Origin: Pyrus communis
Taxonomy: Eukaryota; Streptophyta; Magnoliopsida; Rosales; Rosaceae
DNA: 64,000 bases
Direction of reading: 5' to 3'
Assembly (NCBI RefSeq): GCF_963583255.1
Contig: NC_084819.1
Span: 17,329,616-17,393,615, forward strand
In this document: positions 47,713 through 59,421 of the stretch, piece by piece
Numbering within the stretch: position 1 is the stretch's first letter
Layout of the letters: the number at the start of each line of letters is the position of its first letter
Position numbers and translations under genes: made by a program
The notes under the pieces: generated by a model
The model's input: the letters and a program-made list of their open reading frames with translations, nothing else
Told to the model about the DNA's origin: nothing
The model's database searches: none

Positions 47713-47721
47713 TTTTATATA
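47713..47721 (-). promoter_or_regulatory. TATA box of P450 copy 2
   Basis: TATATAAAA on the minus strand (within CTATATAAAACC), 35 bp before the ATG. The leader would be only a few bases to about 10. Confidence 0.6.
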
Positions 47722-48866
47722 GGGCCATTTACATTTAGGCCCTCACAACTCTTAAATTCTGGACATAAACTCACGTATATTAAAACTTTATTAAAACTTT
47801 TACAACAATGCCATGTAAGGTAAAAGATGTCCATAAATTTTATTTTACAAAACAATGCGATGTCTGTTACGTTTTTTTCTAGACATTAAATTTTGTTTTT
47901 GATGGTCAACAACATTTAATTTGTTTTTAAGTTCTTGTTTTTTTTTTTTTGTAAAATAAACTATTAGATGCATTGTTTCTAGTAAAAATTAAACAATAGC
48001 GACACTGTTTTCATAAAAATTAAACAGTAAGTAAAATATATTCGTTTCAAACAGTAGGTAGATTAAACAGTGATAAAATATAGGAAAATTAATTTTGAAT
48101 CAAGGGACTAGCTATAATATTATGTATTTATTACAATTATTGTCTAACCATTGAGATAATGATTGTATTAGATACATGTCGAGATGGTGCTCATTAAAAA
48201 ATGAGTTCAACCATCAATCGCCACATCATTTATAATTTACAAAAGATGATTTAAAATTTTGATTTCCCTAACATTTTTAACATTTATTAAATCAGTGACG
48301 CTAATAAAACTGTACATTAATATTATACACTTTTTTTTTCTTTGCTCTTTTAGGTTTTTCCCAAGCACCAAACACATTATATATTAGCTTGAGTAATTAT
48401 ATATTACGTGGACATGGAGGAATCCATTGACGTAAGAGTTTTTTATTTGCTCAAATGCTAGTGCTATACTGAGCAGCCTTGATTTCATTATTTGGCCGAC
48501 GTGAGTTAAGCTGAAATTAAGGAATTTTTTATTCATCTTACCTCCTCTTTCGCTCGTTCTCAAACAACGTTGGGCTAACGATACACTTAAAAAAGCTCGT
48601 TCTAAATTTTCATGTATCCGTTGCTTATATTTTGAAAAATGTTAGGAAGACTATGTTTTTAGACTATATTTTGTAAACAACATGATGTGGTTGTTGAAGG
48701 TTAGATATCTTTTTTAATGATTTAAAAACGAATTCAATTCTCAATTGCGTGATCATATGATCTACAAAATATTATCTAAGTACATGAGATCTCTAGCATC
48801 ACTTCTATATTTGAGTCACTTCAGATTTAATATGTCGTCATCGTAGGGTTGTTGTTGGTTACTTTA
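47722..48866. other. Upstream region of P450 copy 2
   Basis: AT-rich. About 48330-48510 resembles 40800-41055. No gene. Confidence 0.45.
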
Positions 48867-48875
48867 ATTATTTTA

Positions 48876-49812
48876 GGCTAAATAGCCAAAATGATCCATG
48901 AGATTTGCATAATCAATAGAAATGGTCCCTGAGATTATCCACCGTCCATGATTTTGGTCATTCCGTTAAAAACTTTTCGGGCAAATTTCAAAGCTTTGTA
49001 ACTCAATCGATTCTTAACCAAATTCAACCCATAATATATCAAAATGAAGATAGGAAAGTGTAGAACAAGATTATACCATTTGGAAGCCCAATGTTTGCCG
49101 AAGATAGCCGGAAAATAGCCTGAAAGGTAACTGGTCCGCGGAAAACTGGAAAACTCGCCGGAAACTAGGTAAACTTTAAGCGTTCATAACTTCTTCAATA
49201 CTCAACGAAATCGTGTGATTCACAAATGAAAATTATACTTCTCGATGAGACGAAGAGAATGGTATCTTTATCGATGGCTAACTCGCAGTGTTTTGGCCGG
49301 AAAACGGCTCGAAAGTGGCAAATCATTTTCGAGTTAGCCACTTTCGAGCCGTTTTCCGGCCAAAACATGGCAATTTAGCCATCAATAAAGGTACCATTAT
49401 CTTCGTATTGTTGAGAAGTATGATTTTCGTTTTTGAATCACTCAATTTCGTTGAGTATTGAAGACGTTATGAACGTTTAAAGTTTTACACAGTTTCCGGC
49501 GAATTTTCCAGTTTTTCCACGGACCAGTCATCTTTCAAGCTATTTTTTGGCTATCTCCGACAACCATTGGGCTTCCAAATAGGTATAATCTTGTTCTGTA
49601 CTTTTCTATCTTCATTTTGATATATTATGGGTCAAATTTGGTTAAGAAATGATTGAGTTACGAAGCTTTGAAAATTGCCCAAAGAGTTTTTAACGAAATG
49701 ACCAAAATCATGGGTGATAGACAATCTCAGGGACTATTTCTATTGATTTTCAATCTCAGAGACCATTTCTATTGATTATACAAATCTCAAGGACCATTTT
49801 GGCTATTTAACC
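48876..49812. mobile_element. Mutator-type fold-back element, 937 bp, nearly all inverted repeat
   Basis: Ends GGCTAAATAGCCAAAATGAT and, in reverse complement, GGTTAAATAGCCAAAATGGT. The arms are about 450 bp each and pair almost throughout around a short loop near 49320-49340; the innermost pair is TTTTGGCCGGAAAACGGCTC facing GAGCCGTTTTCCGGCCAAAA. A perfect 9-bp target duplication ATTATTTTA lies at 48867-48875 and 49813-49821. A 9-bp duplication with long TIRs indicates the Mutator superfamily. No coding capacity; a transcript would fold into one long hairpin. Confidence 0.93.
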
Positions 49813-49821
49813 ATTATTTTA

Positions 49822-52674
49822 TTTTATCATAAAGATTCAAAACTCATTATTTTATTATTTTACTTAAAACGTTGTATTTCATTTGAAGAGTCATAATTCT
49901 TTTTTAAGGGGGTATGAGGAGTTCTTTGAATAAGGAATCTCATATAGAAAACAACATACGTTAAAAATACTCTGTTTCCTTCACCCTTCATATTTCTATC
50001 ATCATCAAATTTTCAAACCTACAATTCATGTGTTTTATCTTTGGGTAATTAATCACTATTTGGCAATTCCGTTTGTCACTGGCGTACATATATAGCAAAT
50101 CAGACATCTTGTGAGGCTTTATGTTGTATCTTGGAGTTGTAGGAACCGCCATAACCTGCACGTGGGCAGACATCTACGACTTTAGGGCAGTAACGTAGCG
50201 CCTCTCTTTGGTTCACAGGCTAGATTTTCTAATTCTCTTTTTCTCATTTAATTTGTCATAAAGCTAATCGTAATTATACATTTAATTTGCTATATTTGAT
50301 TATATAAATTGTTAGCATAATTTTGCAATATATTTCACAGTTGCAAGGGGGAAGAGGCCTATGAAAGAAAACGTAGCCCAAAATCCAATGAAAGAATAAG
50401 TTGTCCATATCATCCCCAACCATATTCATCTTTCTATAAATATGCTTGATCTCGCAATGACAAAGTTTGAGATAAGATCTCAACTAGCCAAAATCAAAGT
50501 GTACAAAAGCGTATGAAACTTAAGTAGCTGCTATAGTAGAATCTGACTCAATAAAATATTTAACGACCCCAAAACTCCATGCTAATTGAAGATAAAAAAG
50601 ATGGCCACATCTCAACCACCAAAATTTCACTATCATAAAGTTGAATCTTTTCCGTTTATATCCATAATAAAAGTCTGTCAATAAGTGTCTACATATTATT
50701 TTAAAGAAATTTGGTGACTAGAGTTTTACAAAAGAAAATTTTGAGAATATATCCTTGGCAATCTGACGTTGTATTATACTTTTACTAAAGGTTGCTCGTA
50801 AGAGAAAGAGCTGGAGATAAAAATCTGATCGCAAATGGAAATAGAAGGTTAATGCATTCACGGTTAATAGAATTATAGAGGGGTTTGAGTCGATTTATAG
50901 ACTAAAGGTATATTTGTTGAATATGAATGACACATCAAGTAGGCTGCAGCAAGTTGTCTTCTCCTCTCCGTCTCTTCTTCTCTCTTTTTTTTTATAAGAT
51001 CTACCATCTGTTTATTTCCCTTCTTCCTAAAGCTTTTTTATCTTCTCAAACTCCAATTAGCTTCGTTGTCAGCAAAGATAACGATTGACAACTACAAGAG
51101 AGACACCTTGAGTGTTGTGAGCGGGGAGAGCGAGAAATTGAGACCTAGGGTTAGAACAAAAGGGGTTTACTTGTAATTGTAGAGTTGATTTGCCTTTGCT
51201 AGGTGTATTGATATTTTTCTTGTGGTTGATTTGGTTTGTTTGCATCATCATAGAGGCCGACAGAGGGCTGTTGTTGTTGCAAAAAATTAGGGTCTAATTG
51301 TTATAATAAATCACATAGAAAATCAAGAAATATTTTATGCAATTATATATCACAATAATGCATGCACATGAGTAACTAATGATAAATGAACATGATATAA
51401 TGGATTAGAAAAACCTATAAAATACGGTCGAGGCAAGTGTTGGACACTTAGTCCTTAAGACAAGTTTACGTCCCACTACGGTGCTCATGGTTGATCAGCG
51501 CATGTCTTCCAAGATACATCGACCACGTCCTTGTAATAGTAGCACTCCAAATCACAAGGCTCCATGAACCACGGTTGTGTTGAAAACTCTCTTATATGGA
51601 CTCAATGAGACTCTCTAATATTTAATGCACTATAAGTATGTATGATGAAAAGTTATCTTGTGATTATAGGGGGGCTTCCCTATTTATAGAATGTGAGATA
51701 CCTCTTTGGAAAGCATATGACTATTTATGAAGAGTCAAAAGTTGCAACACTTCATTTAAGTAGACATATCTTTCTACCAAAAGGCTCTACTTCTAATTTC
51801 CATTCAATTAATACATTTAATATAATAATAATATTATTAAATTTTCTAACAGTTGTAAGCATTCATACTATTGAGGTATAAGAAATGATAAAACCACTTC
51901 CAATTGGCACTATAAATCGTTTTTTTTTTTTTTTTAAGGTGTGTTTGCTTTTGTTCGGTATTTTGATAACAAGATCTATGGAGAGATTTTGTACGACAAG
52001 TTCATTCCCTTATTTTACATAGGTTTTACAATATGTATGGCCTCACATTATGCCAATTAGGCCAGAAAATGACTTCTAAAGTATTTTTTGTTCCTAGACA
52101 AGTCCCTTCTATATTATTTTATGGTTATCATCGTACATACCAAAAGTGCAGGGACGATCGGTCGTTGGTTTTGGACGAACCGTTGTAACCTAAGCCTATA
52201 AATATAAATATAATTTTATGATGATTTTATTCTTTGTACGTGAAACACAAGGAAAATACTTTGAGAGATCGTGAAGGGGCCTGTGAGATATCAAGTAGGG
52301 TTTAGAGGAGCAAAGAGGTTCTTGTAACCAAAAAGACTTTTCATAATATAGTGAGGTATCTCAAGTAACACCAAAATGGACGTAGGCAGAATCGTCGAAA
52401 CATTATAAATTCTTGAATTCTTGGTGTGCATTTGTGCCCTTTTATGTATGGCGTTTTGTTTGTTTTGTATTATTCTTCTTACTTGTTCGTGTGAGTAATG
52501 GGACATTTTGGTTGTTTATTAATATTCTTCTTACTTGGTTGTTCATGTAAGTGATCAAAGTCCATCGAAAACAAGATCTTGTTAGAAGAGTTTGTGCATA
52601 AAAAAATATTCATGTGAACCAAAACTAAAACCACACTACAACAAACATGTGTATACGTCAAAAGCCAAAATTAA
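49822..52674. other. Gene-free AT-rich region
   Basis: CT-rich and T-rich tracts near 50955-50995 and 51920-51937. The region 51260-51660 is less AT-rich and may be old repeat DNA. No gene, RNA or transposon end could be supported. Confidence 0.45.
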
Positions 52675-54162
52675 TCAGGACATGGATGTTTGTTCAAATG
52701 AAGTTTTACAGTGAGCAATTGCAGCCTGAATTGAGGTTTCTCTTGTATGAAAGCACACTTTATTACTATGGTCATCACCTGTAAATCCTTGGTGAATTGG
52801 GGAGGACTTAATAGAACTTGGGCAGCTCCTTGTTCTTCTTTGTTTCCGACCAGTACCACCTGTGCTCATGCTATTTCCTATAGCTTCTAAAATCCCTCTA
52901 ACTGCGCTCAAGTTTATCTCCAATAATACTCTGGACTTGTCACCTCCTCCTACTGCTTCTGAAGAGTTCTTGGTCCTGCTGCTTTTCCCTTGCTTCTTTT
53001 GAACCGACCATGGAAGAGCATTGCTGCCACTCTCTTTCGATTTGTTATTCTTGCGTCGACGATTAATGTTTTGGGATCGGTGAGGATCGTCATCGTCGCA
53101 AGCAGCTTGGCGGGGTTTTGCAAATGAAGCTACCAGGGCTCCAAGATTCATGGCTCGGAACTTGAAGAGCAACTTCATGATGCCACCTTTTCTTGAGGTT
53201 CTTTTGTTTGATGTTTTCCTTTATTAGTTTCATGCAAACACATGCCATCTGGTAATTAGTAAAGGGTATTAAATCTATTTGTAAGCGGACATTGATTAGC
53301 CTTTTTCTGGAATTGACTTATTTTTTATTAATGCAAATTACATGTTGACAACATATATATCTATATGCAGACAAAAAAAATTATGCAGTGTAAAAGTGTG
53401 ATTGAGCTAAATATGTAAAAATACCTACTTAAATTTAAGAATACAGCCAGATATCGGCCTCGTTACACATGTTGTTAATGATATGACTGTTGCACAATAA
53501 CAAGTACATATTTTATAGTTTTGGTGCATTCACACTAATTTTCAACGAAATGAACAACTATTATAATAAAGACATGGGTTAATTAAGTTGTTTATTAGTA
53601 TCGCATACCTGCTCCGTTCCAGGTCAGCGTCGTCCGCAGGGGTAGGTGATTCCGATGATGACCGGAGACCAAACAGCAGCGTGTTGACTAGCCGGTTGAC
53701 TCTGGGCAATCTTTCTTTTGTACTAGTACTTCTGTTGAGCCTTGAAGGCTCATCCGATCCTAGCGGACCCCTACAACTGCCTTCCATGGAAGAAGAATCG
53801 AGAGGGCAAGAATATGATACTGTCGGTGACGACGGAATATGGTTTATTGGGTGATCAGAAGCAGGCTTAGAGACGTGATTGGGAGAAAGGGTGGTGGCGG
53901 AGAGCTCCGGGAGAAGACTAGACGAAAACGATATGCGCAAGTAATCCGCATGGTCTAATCCTCCACGATCACGATCTTCATCCTCATCATCATCTTGGTT
54001 TGATGGTTTAGGATGATCATGGTGATGATGGTCAAGCGCTATTTCGATGTACGATTCATCGTCGTCATCATCGTCGTCGGTGTAATGTGAGAGGGAAGAA
54101 AAGTTCATGTCGGACTCGGAGCAGCTGAAGGAGAAACTTCCTTCATGGTTCATGATTTCCAT
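52675..54162 (-). CDS. Membrane-associated kinase regulator (MAKR/BKI1-related), two exons
   Basis: MAKR proteins are plant-specific regulators that bind the plasma membrane by basic patches and act on receptor kinases (BKI1 on the brassinosteroid receptor is the model). Exons 53609-54162 and 52675-53218 are joined in frame across a GTATGC donor and a TAATAAAG acceptor, giving 365 aa. The N-terminus is acidic (a seven-Asp run, then SYIEIALD) with a His/Asp patch. The middle is Ser-rich. A basic segment follows (RKTSNKRTSRKGGIMKLLFK), then KKQGKSSRTKN. The C-terminus has the family marks RSCPSSIKSSP and SIQAAIAHCKTSF (about 347-359). The acidic ESYIEIALD, RSCPSS and SIQAAIAHCK blocks together make the family call firm; the member number is not assigned. 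Confidence 0.85.
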
Positions 54163-55914
54163 CGCACGTAGCTGCTAGTTAAGGCCAAATGTTACGTACA
54201 CAATATACATCTGTAATTATTTATATATATTGGGATCACGGATCATATATATATATAAAAGAATAATAACAGCATAGAGATCTATAGATATAGATAGAGA
54301 TATGATATTGCATGTGCATGGCCAAACCAAAGAGTGGGGGAGGAGGTTGGAAAGTCTCACTCCGAAATCCATAAATTAAGCTAGGAAATAAAATTTACAA
54401 GTAAGAAGTTAGGGTTGGTCCAAATAAGTACACTAGTACTAGCCGGTCACATAACGTGAACCGTCCAGATTCTTGTTTAATGTTTGAAAACTCAAACCAC
54501 GCATATACTAGAAAACCATTGGCAAGTGGTCCAAAAGTTGGTTGCTTGCATCAATCGACCAGAACTTGAGGATCGAATCCACAAATTCATGCAATTTTTT
54601 TTTTAAAAAAAAGTTAAATGTTAAGAGGACTCTCTCAAATTAAAGTGAGATTTTTCATGAATTTTCTAATATATTTGACGTCAATTTTCATGTTAACATT
54701 GTAAAATATTATATCAAAAATATAAAATGATAGATAATACGTAAAGAGTTTCACTTTTGAGATACTCCCCGTAGCATTTGTCAACAAAAAAAAAAAAAAA
54801 AATATTAGTCGTCCTTGGATTGCTCTTGAAACTTTAACTTCTTGCTCACGAGAGATTATGAAAACTATGATGACCCCACTTTTTGGTTGGTCAAATAAAT
54901 GACATAAGATGAAACCTATTGGATGGAAGCTTCTAATCTCGGTTATATAAAATCTTAAGCAATTTCCGAAATTTGAGCGAAGTTGCCTCTTATACAAAAG
55001 GAAAATATATAATTTATCAACCTGCGGGACACCATCTTGTTCATTAATTGCGATTAGCATATTTTCTTTGATCGCTTCTTCAAAAAAAATTATCAAATTA
55101 GAAATTGTTTAGTCATTTATATATATCAAGCAATGAAAAATTCAACATGACTACGTTACTTGATACTAAAATCGTCAATTTAATTAATATACATGAATGA
55201 CAAAACGATGTGCAATTTTATTAATTTTTTAAAAATAATCTTTAAATGATGATTAAAAGAATGAATTGTCCTAGTTATATATAAAACTTAAAAAACAAAC
55301 ATATGCTGATCATAATAGATGAATCGGGCTCGATTACCAGCTAGTGCATTTGTTCGTTTCTTCCTACTGTCGAGATTTTCTAAAAAAATTTAAAAAAAAA
55401 AGATGAATAGGACACAAAAGAAGTTAAAGGACAAAGAGATCACAAACAGTTATCCTTCAATAGATTTCTGGAGCTCCAAAGAATAGAGATAAGCTCTCAA
55501 AATTTGATTAATAATATGAAAGATTACAAACCTAATTAACATCAAGATGACCTATTTATAATATAATTTAACCCTAAAAACTCTAGGAATCTAAATAGGA
55601 AAGGAATTAACAAATGAAGAAAAATATTAAAAATGAATTGTTTATAAGCATCCAGCAATGACGATTGAATGCATTATCAAGTGTATTTTGTAATGAATAT
55701 TAACGATGAAAATGGCATTTAAACTACAAATTTGTCCCCACATTATTGTATAGTCTAAAGATTTACATAATCTAATTAAGATGAAATTAACCAACCCCTG
55801 GATTCGAGGATTTTATCAGAATATTTATTTGTATGTACGTGTGTGTGAAATAATGTTTGGAACAAATTCCAGATCCTACCAATTGGCATACAACCCTAAG
55901 CGAATATTGGAGAG
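54163..55914. other. Upstream region of the MAKR gene and AT-rich spacer
   Basis: TATATATAAAT on the minus strand at about 54221-54231 is a possible TATA box. Microsatellite (AT)n at 54247-54257 and an A-run at 54785-54802. A 153-codon open frame at 54635-55096 lacks any recognisable feature. No other gene. Confidence 0.45.
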
Positions 55915-56050
55915 GTTTTTTAGTGTGTTGGGAATACGGTCCGGTACAATGAGTGTCATAAGATAAGTGGCTGAAATTGTTTTCTAAATATTCAACCATT
56001 TATATTATAACACTTGTTTTACTGGATTGTATTCCCGACACACTGAAAAA
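55915..56050. repeat. MITE (family C), 136 bp
   Basis: TIRs TTTTTTAGTGTGTTGGGAAT and, in reverse complement from the right, TTTTTCAGTGTGTCGGGAAT. The match extends about 50 bp inward. A related copy lies at 57820-57919. No clear target duplication. Confidence 0.7.
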
Positions 56051-57819
56051 TTTATCAAGAACATGGACTTGTAATTATATCAGGATATTATTCCTCAACT
56101 TAAGGGATTGCGAACTTGCGATTGGTTTTTAACAGAGGCGACATTCTATTGTCATAGTGAGCAAAAATTCTGGAATAACAAGGAGAGCGTATAAAATAGA
56201 AGACAGTTAACAGCCAAGGGAAATTTATCAATGGAATTAGTTGTCGAATACTGGTGGAGACAGCAACAGTAAAACAGGTTCACCACCGACGTGTATCTCA
56301 GGCTACTAATATAAAGCTATGAGACTATTCTCAGTGGCGGATGCATTGAGGGTCAGGGGGGTTAGCTGACCCCTCGAACTTCGGTGAACGTTCATGGATG
56401 CCTTAGGTGCTGACCCTTTGAATTTCGGTGAATGTCCATGGATACCTTTGGTTCTGCCCTTTTGATAAAATGTTTGAAAGAAGAGTGAATGAAATGGTGA
56501 TCTCAGTGAATAACAAAACATCATCATTCTTGGACAAACATATTAATGGGATGCAATGATATCAAACATTGTTAGTGTGGTCAAGATAAGTGTGTTTCTT
56601 TGTTAAGCATTCATATGGGAGCAGCCTTAGAACATGTTAGTTACCCTCTCAAATGAGGCATTAACAAGTGTGCATTATGCTTTTCCAAATGACTTCAGAC
56701 CTACCAAGACTTTATGAAATGGCGATACGCGTGCTATTTCTGGTAAAAAAAATTTGCGCTCTGTGTGCACTATTCTTACTGACCCCCCTAATATTATTTT
56801 CTAGATCTGCCACTGCTTCTCAGGTGGCTTTGTATAGGAACACCGTGACAGTGGTGAACTTGTTCCAAGACTCTTCCTATGATCTTGTGTTAGTGATTTT
56901 AGACACCACAATAACATTAATCTTGTTCAAGTAAGTTTTTCTCTTCAAACTAACTAGTGGGGCGTTGCGTCTGTTTCAATCCTTCACAACAAGAGACAAG
57001 AGCCAAGCCAGCGAACTATTCAATTTTTAGTGATCAGACGACCTTTCACTTTGCTTGAAAGTTTACTTGCATTCATATAAAAGGAAAATGAATTGTTAAA
57101 GCCACTGCTAACGTTTATTGACTTGTTTTTTAATTGATCTACTAGAGACCACATGGAATATATGTGATCACTTTTCGAAAACACAATAATTTATCTATTT
57201 CCAAACGATAATAGGCATTCGTGTCAATAGCATACATGAAGGTGGACGTCCCAATTATATTTGATCAATTAATATACAGACTATTTCTCAATCATTCTTA
57301 ATTTAAGATTAATTACTTTTGAATATAACCGGTGAAATATTATTGAATTAATCAACAATACCTCCAATACTATGTATTTAATTTATTTAAAAATTAATAA
57401 CTTTCTTTCGTCGACATTAGCCAATCTAACTCACGTTGCATTATGTAAACATAAACAGGTTTTAAAAAAAAATCGCATTATATAATCATAACAAGGTTTA
57501 AAAGAAAACGACAAAAGGTAGAAGGAAGCGAACATTTCATCATGTATGCATAAATGTACACAAGAAAAGTTTAATGAAAGGCATGAGAGGTTGAGTACAA
57601 TAGCCAATGGCCCAATACCAATAGGGATATACACTCTAATCACTAACTAAAAAAAAATTTAAAGAGGAGTACTTGTTAATCAATGCCATGAAAATGGAAT
57701 TAAACTTGAGAAGCTAGCTAAATTACATGATCGAACCACGCATGTACGTAGGATCCATAAGCAAATGCATGTTGCATGTCAATGCATCGAGTCTAGTAGA
57801 TTAAGAATATATAATTAAG
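56051..57819. other. Spacer with a hAT-like element
   Basis: Contains the hAT-like element 56332-56815. The remainder is AT-rich with no gene. Confidence 0.45.
56332..56815. mobile_element. hAT-like non-autonomous element
   Basis: 484 bp. Ends CAGTGGCGGAT and, reversed, CAGTGGCAGAT, continuing into GGGGGGTYAG-type inner repeats. Near the left end a 47-bp unit (TGACCCCTCGAACTTCGGTG / TGACCCTTTGAATTTCGGTG) is tandemly duplicated. No clean 8-bp target duplication and no transposase. Confidence 0.6.
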
Positions 57820-57919
57820 TAAAAAACATTCAGTATACGAGAAATACAGCCGGATATACTAAATATTATAATATACTTAGTGTACGAAACCGTATTTCAA
57901 ACACACTAAAAAATTTCTC
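57820..57919. repeat. MITE (family C), 100 bp, abutting the CML stop codon
   Basis: A palindromic element centred near 57868 (TACTAAATATTATAATATAC), with outer blocks AGTATACGAGAAATACAGCC and ACACTAAAAAA. The 8-bp direct repeat TAATTAAG lies at 57812-57819 and 57920-57927. The right copy contains the CML stop codon. Confidence 0.75.
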
Positions 57920-57922
57920 TAA

Positions 57923-58552
57923 TTAAGAGGAGGGAACAAGAACGGAAGTGCGCATCATGTGCTTAAACTCGAACAAGTCGACGAGGCCGTCATGATTATG
58001 GTCAACGGAGGTGATCATCTTCTGAACTCTATCAATCTCATTGCCTTCCTGGAATCCAAGCTTGGCAAGAACCGTCTGCAACTCTTTAGCCGATATGTAC
58101 CCGTCGCCGTCCTCATCAAACACCTTGAACGCCTCCGAAAGATCCGACTCCTCTTGCGACAACATATTCTCCTTTGAGTTTCCGTCGCGTGCCGCTGTTG
58201 ATGCTCCCTCAGCAGCGGAAGCAACAACCTCTTCGTCGTTGTTGTTATTGTCCAAATAGGTGTCATAGAGGGATTGGTGGAGGGAGAGGAAGTCGTCGAA
58301 GTTGAGGCCGTCGTTTGAGGGTTGGATGAAGGATTTTATCGTGGAATGGAGGTCGGAGATTTCAGTGTCTAACCCGAGAAGTGCTAGGGCTTGGCTGATC
58401 TCGTGGACAGTGATGAAGCCGTCTTTGTTCTTGTCGAACATATCAAAGATGCGGCGGAGGCGGAGGGAGTTGAGACTCGTGCAGCGGAGGCGAAACGACG
58501 CCGAAGGCCGTTTTAACGAAGGAGCACTAGTCCCTGAAACTGTAGAGGCCAT
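57923..58552 (-). CDS. CML42-like: Calmodulin-like calcium sensor (CML42/43-like), intronless
   Basis: A 209-aa EF-hand protein. Such CMLs bind calcium in the cytosol and nucleus and relay it to target proteins in stress and development. Three canonical loops are present: DKNKDGFITVHE at 40-51, DEDGDGYISAKE at 146-157 and DHNHDGLVDLFE at 184-195. The second hand is degenerate (QPSNDGLNFDDF, about 77-88) and probably does not bind. The three-working-hand layout, a Ser/Arg-rich N-terminus (SASFRLRCTSLNSLRLRRIF) and an acidic linker between the hand pairs (about 101-140, with an Asn run) fit the CML42/43 group. The start is the first ATG before MASTVSG. The stop codon TAA (57923-57925) lies inside a transposon target duplication. 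Confidence 0.9.
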   Translation of the reverse strand: MASTVSGTSAPSLKRPSASFRLRCTSLNSLRLRRIFDMFDKNKDGFITVHEISQALALLGLDTEISDLHSTIKSFIQPSNDGLNFDDFLSLHQSLYDTYLDNNNNDEEVVASAAEGASTAARDGNSKENMLSQEESDLSEAFKVFDEDGDGYISAKELQTVLAKLGFQEGNEIDRVQKMITSVDHNHDGLVDLFEFKHMMRTSVLVPSS

Positions 58553-59250
58553 ATATAATTGAGTAATTAACTAATTATGTAGTAATCAGTAGGATAACGA
58601 CGATGACAGCAACGCCGACGACGGTAACGAAGAGGATGCAGATAACAAAATGTACAAGAGAAGTCTGGTATGGTGGGATGATCAACAAGTGGTGGTATTA
58701 TTATAGAGGGCTGGTGCGCGTGTGGCCGGCGTTTTGGTATTATTTTAGTTTGTGTGTTTGTTTAGACTTTGTAAATTGTACTATTACATGATGCATTTTC
58801 CGTTGCCAGTGACTATTGCTCGGTACAACTTCCAGATGTTTGCCATTGCTTTTACATGGTAGAACAAGCAACTGCGTGACAAATTCTCCAGCCACAAGTC
58901 GGTCGTTGTTGACCCAAGGCAAGAATAAAAGTCCGTGGTCGACAACCAATAAAATTTAAAAGTAAAAAGAAAAAAGAGAGATAGAAAATGACCTGAGATT
59001 GGACTTTTTCGGTGTGGCTATACTAGAGATATTAAAATTTTAAATTAAATTTTATGAATTAAATAATATGATTATTGATAATATGATTATTATTTAAATA
59101 TTGATTAATATGTTTATTTTCTATTGATGATATATATTTTGTTTTGCACATTTGGTTGGTCTCTCTGGCATTATCCAATTTGTCTAATTAGAGGTAGACC
59201 AACATGGGTTGGTGAATCCTATCTCTATTAGGCATGTGGTATAACGTGAT
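58553..59250. other. Upstream region of the CML gene
   Basis: Simple GAC/ACG-rich leader-like DNA at 58590-58640 and a weak TATA-like TATAATAA on the minus strand at about 58697-58705. Small open frames here show no family signature. Confidence 0.4.
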
Positions 59251-59258
59251 ATAAAAAT

Positions 59259-59413
59259 AGGGAATTTTAACGAAAAGATTACAGTACTGTTCATTTTAAT
59301 GAAAAACTACATTTTTATACTAAAAAATCACTCATATTACTATTCACTTTACCCTTTATTTTGTCCTTATCGTTAAAACTCAAAGTTTTCAAACTCTTTT
59401 CATTAATTTTCCT
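59259..59413 (+). repeat. MITE (family A), 155 bp with 8-bp target duplication
   Basis: Ends AGGGAATTTTAACGAAAAG and CTTTTCATTAATTTTCCT. Direct repeat ATAAAAAT at 59251-59258 and 59414-59421. It aligns along its whole length with the reverse complement of 2966-3121. Confidence 0.8.
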
Positions 59414-59421
59414 ATAAAAAT

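Noticed and set aside
54635..55096. 153-aa minus-strand open frame
   Set aside because: AT-rich, spans a poly-A run, no recognisable motif or splice-linked partner.
56324..56823. An 8-bp target duplication for the hAT-like element at 56332-56815
   Set aside because: ACTATTCT and CTTCTCAG share TTCT only with an offset, so no true duplication was accepted.
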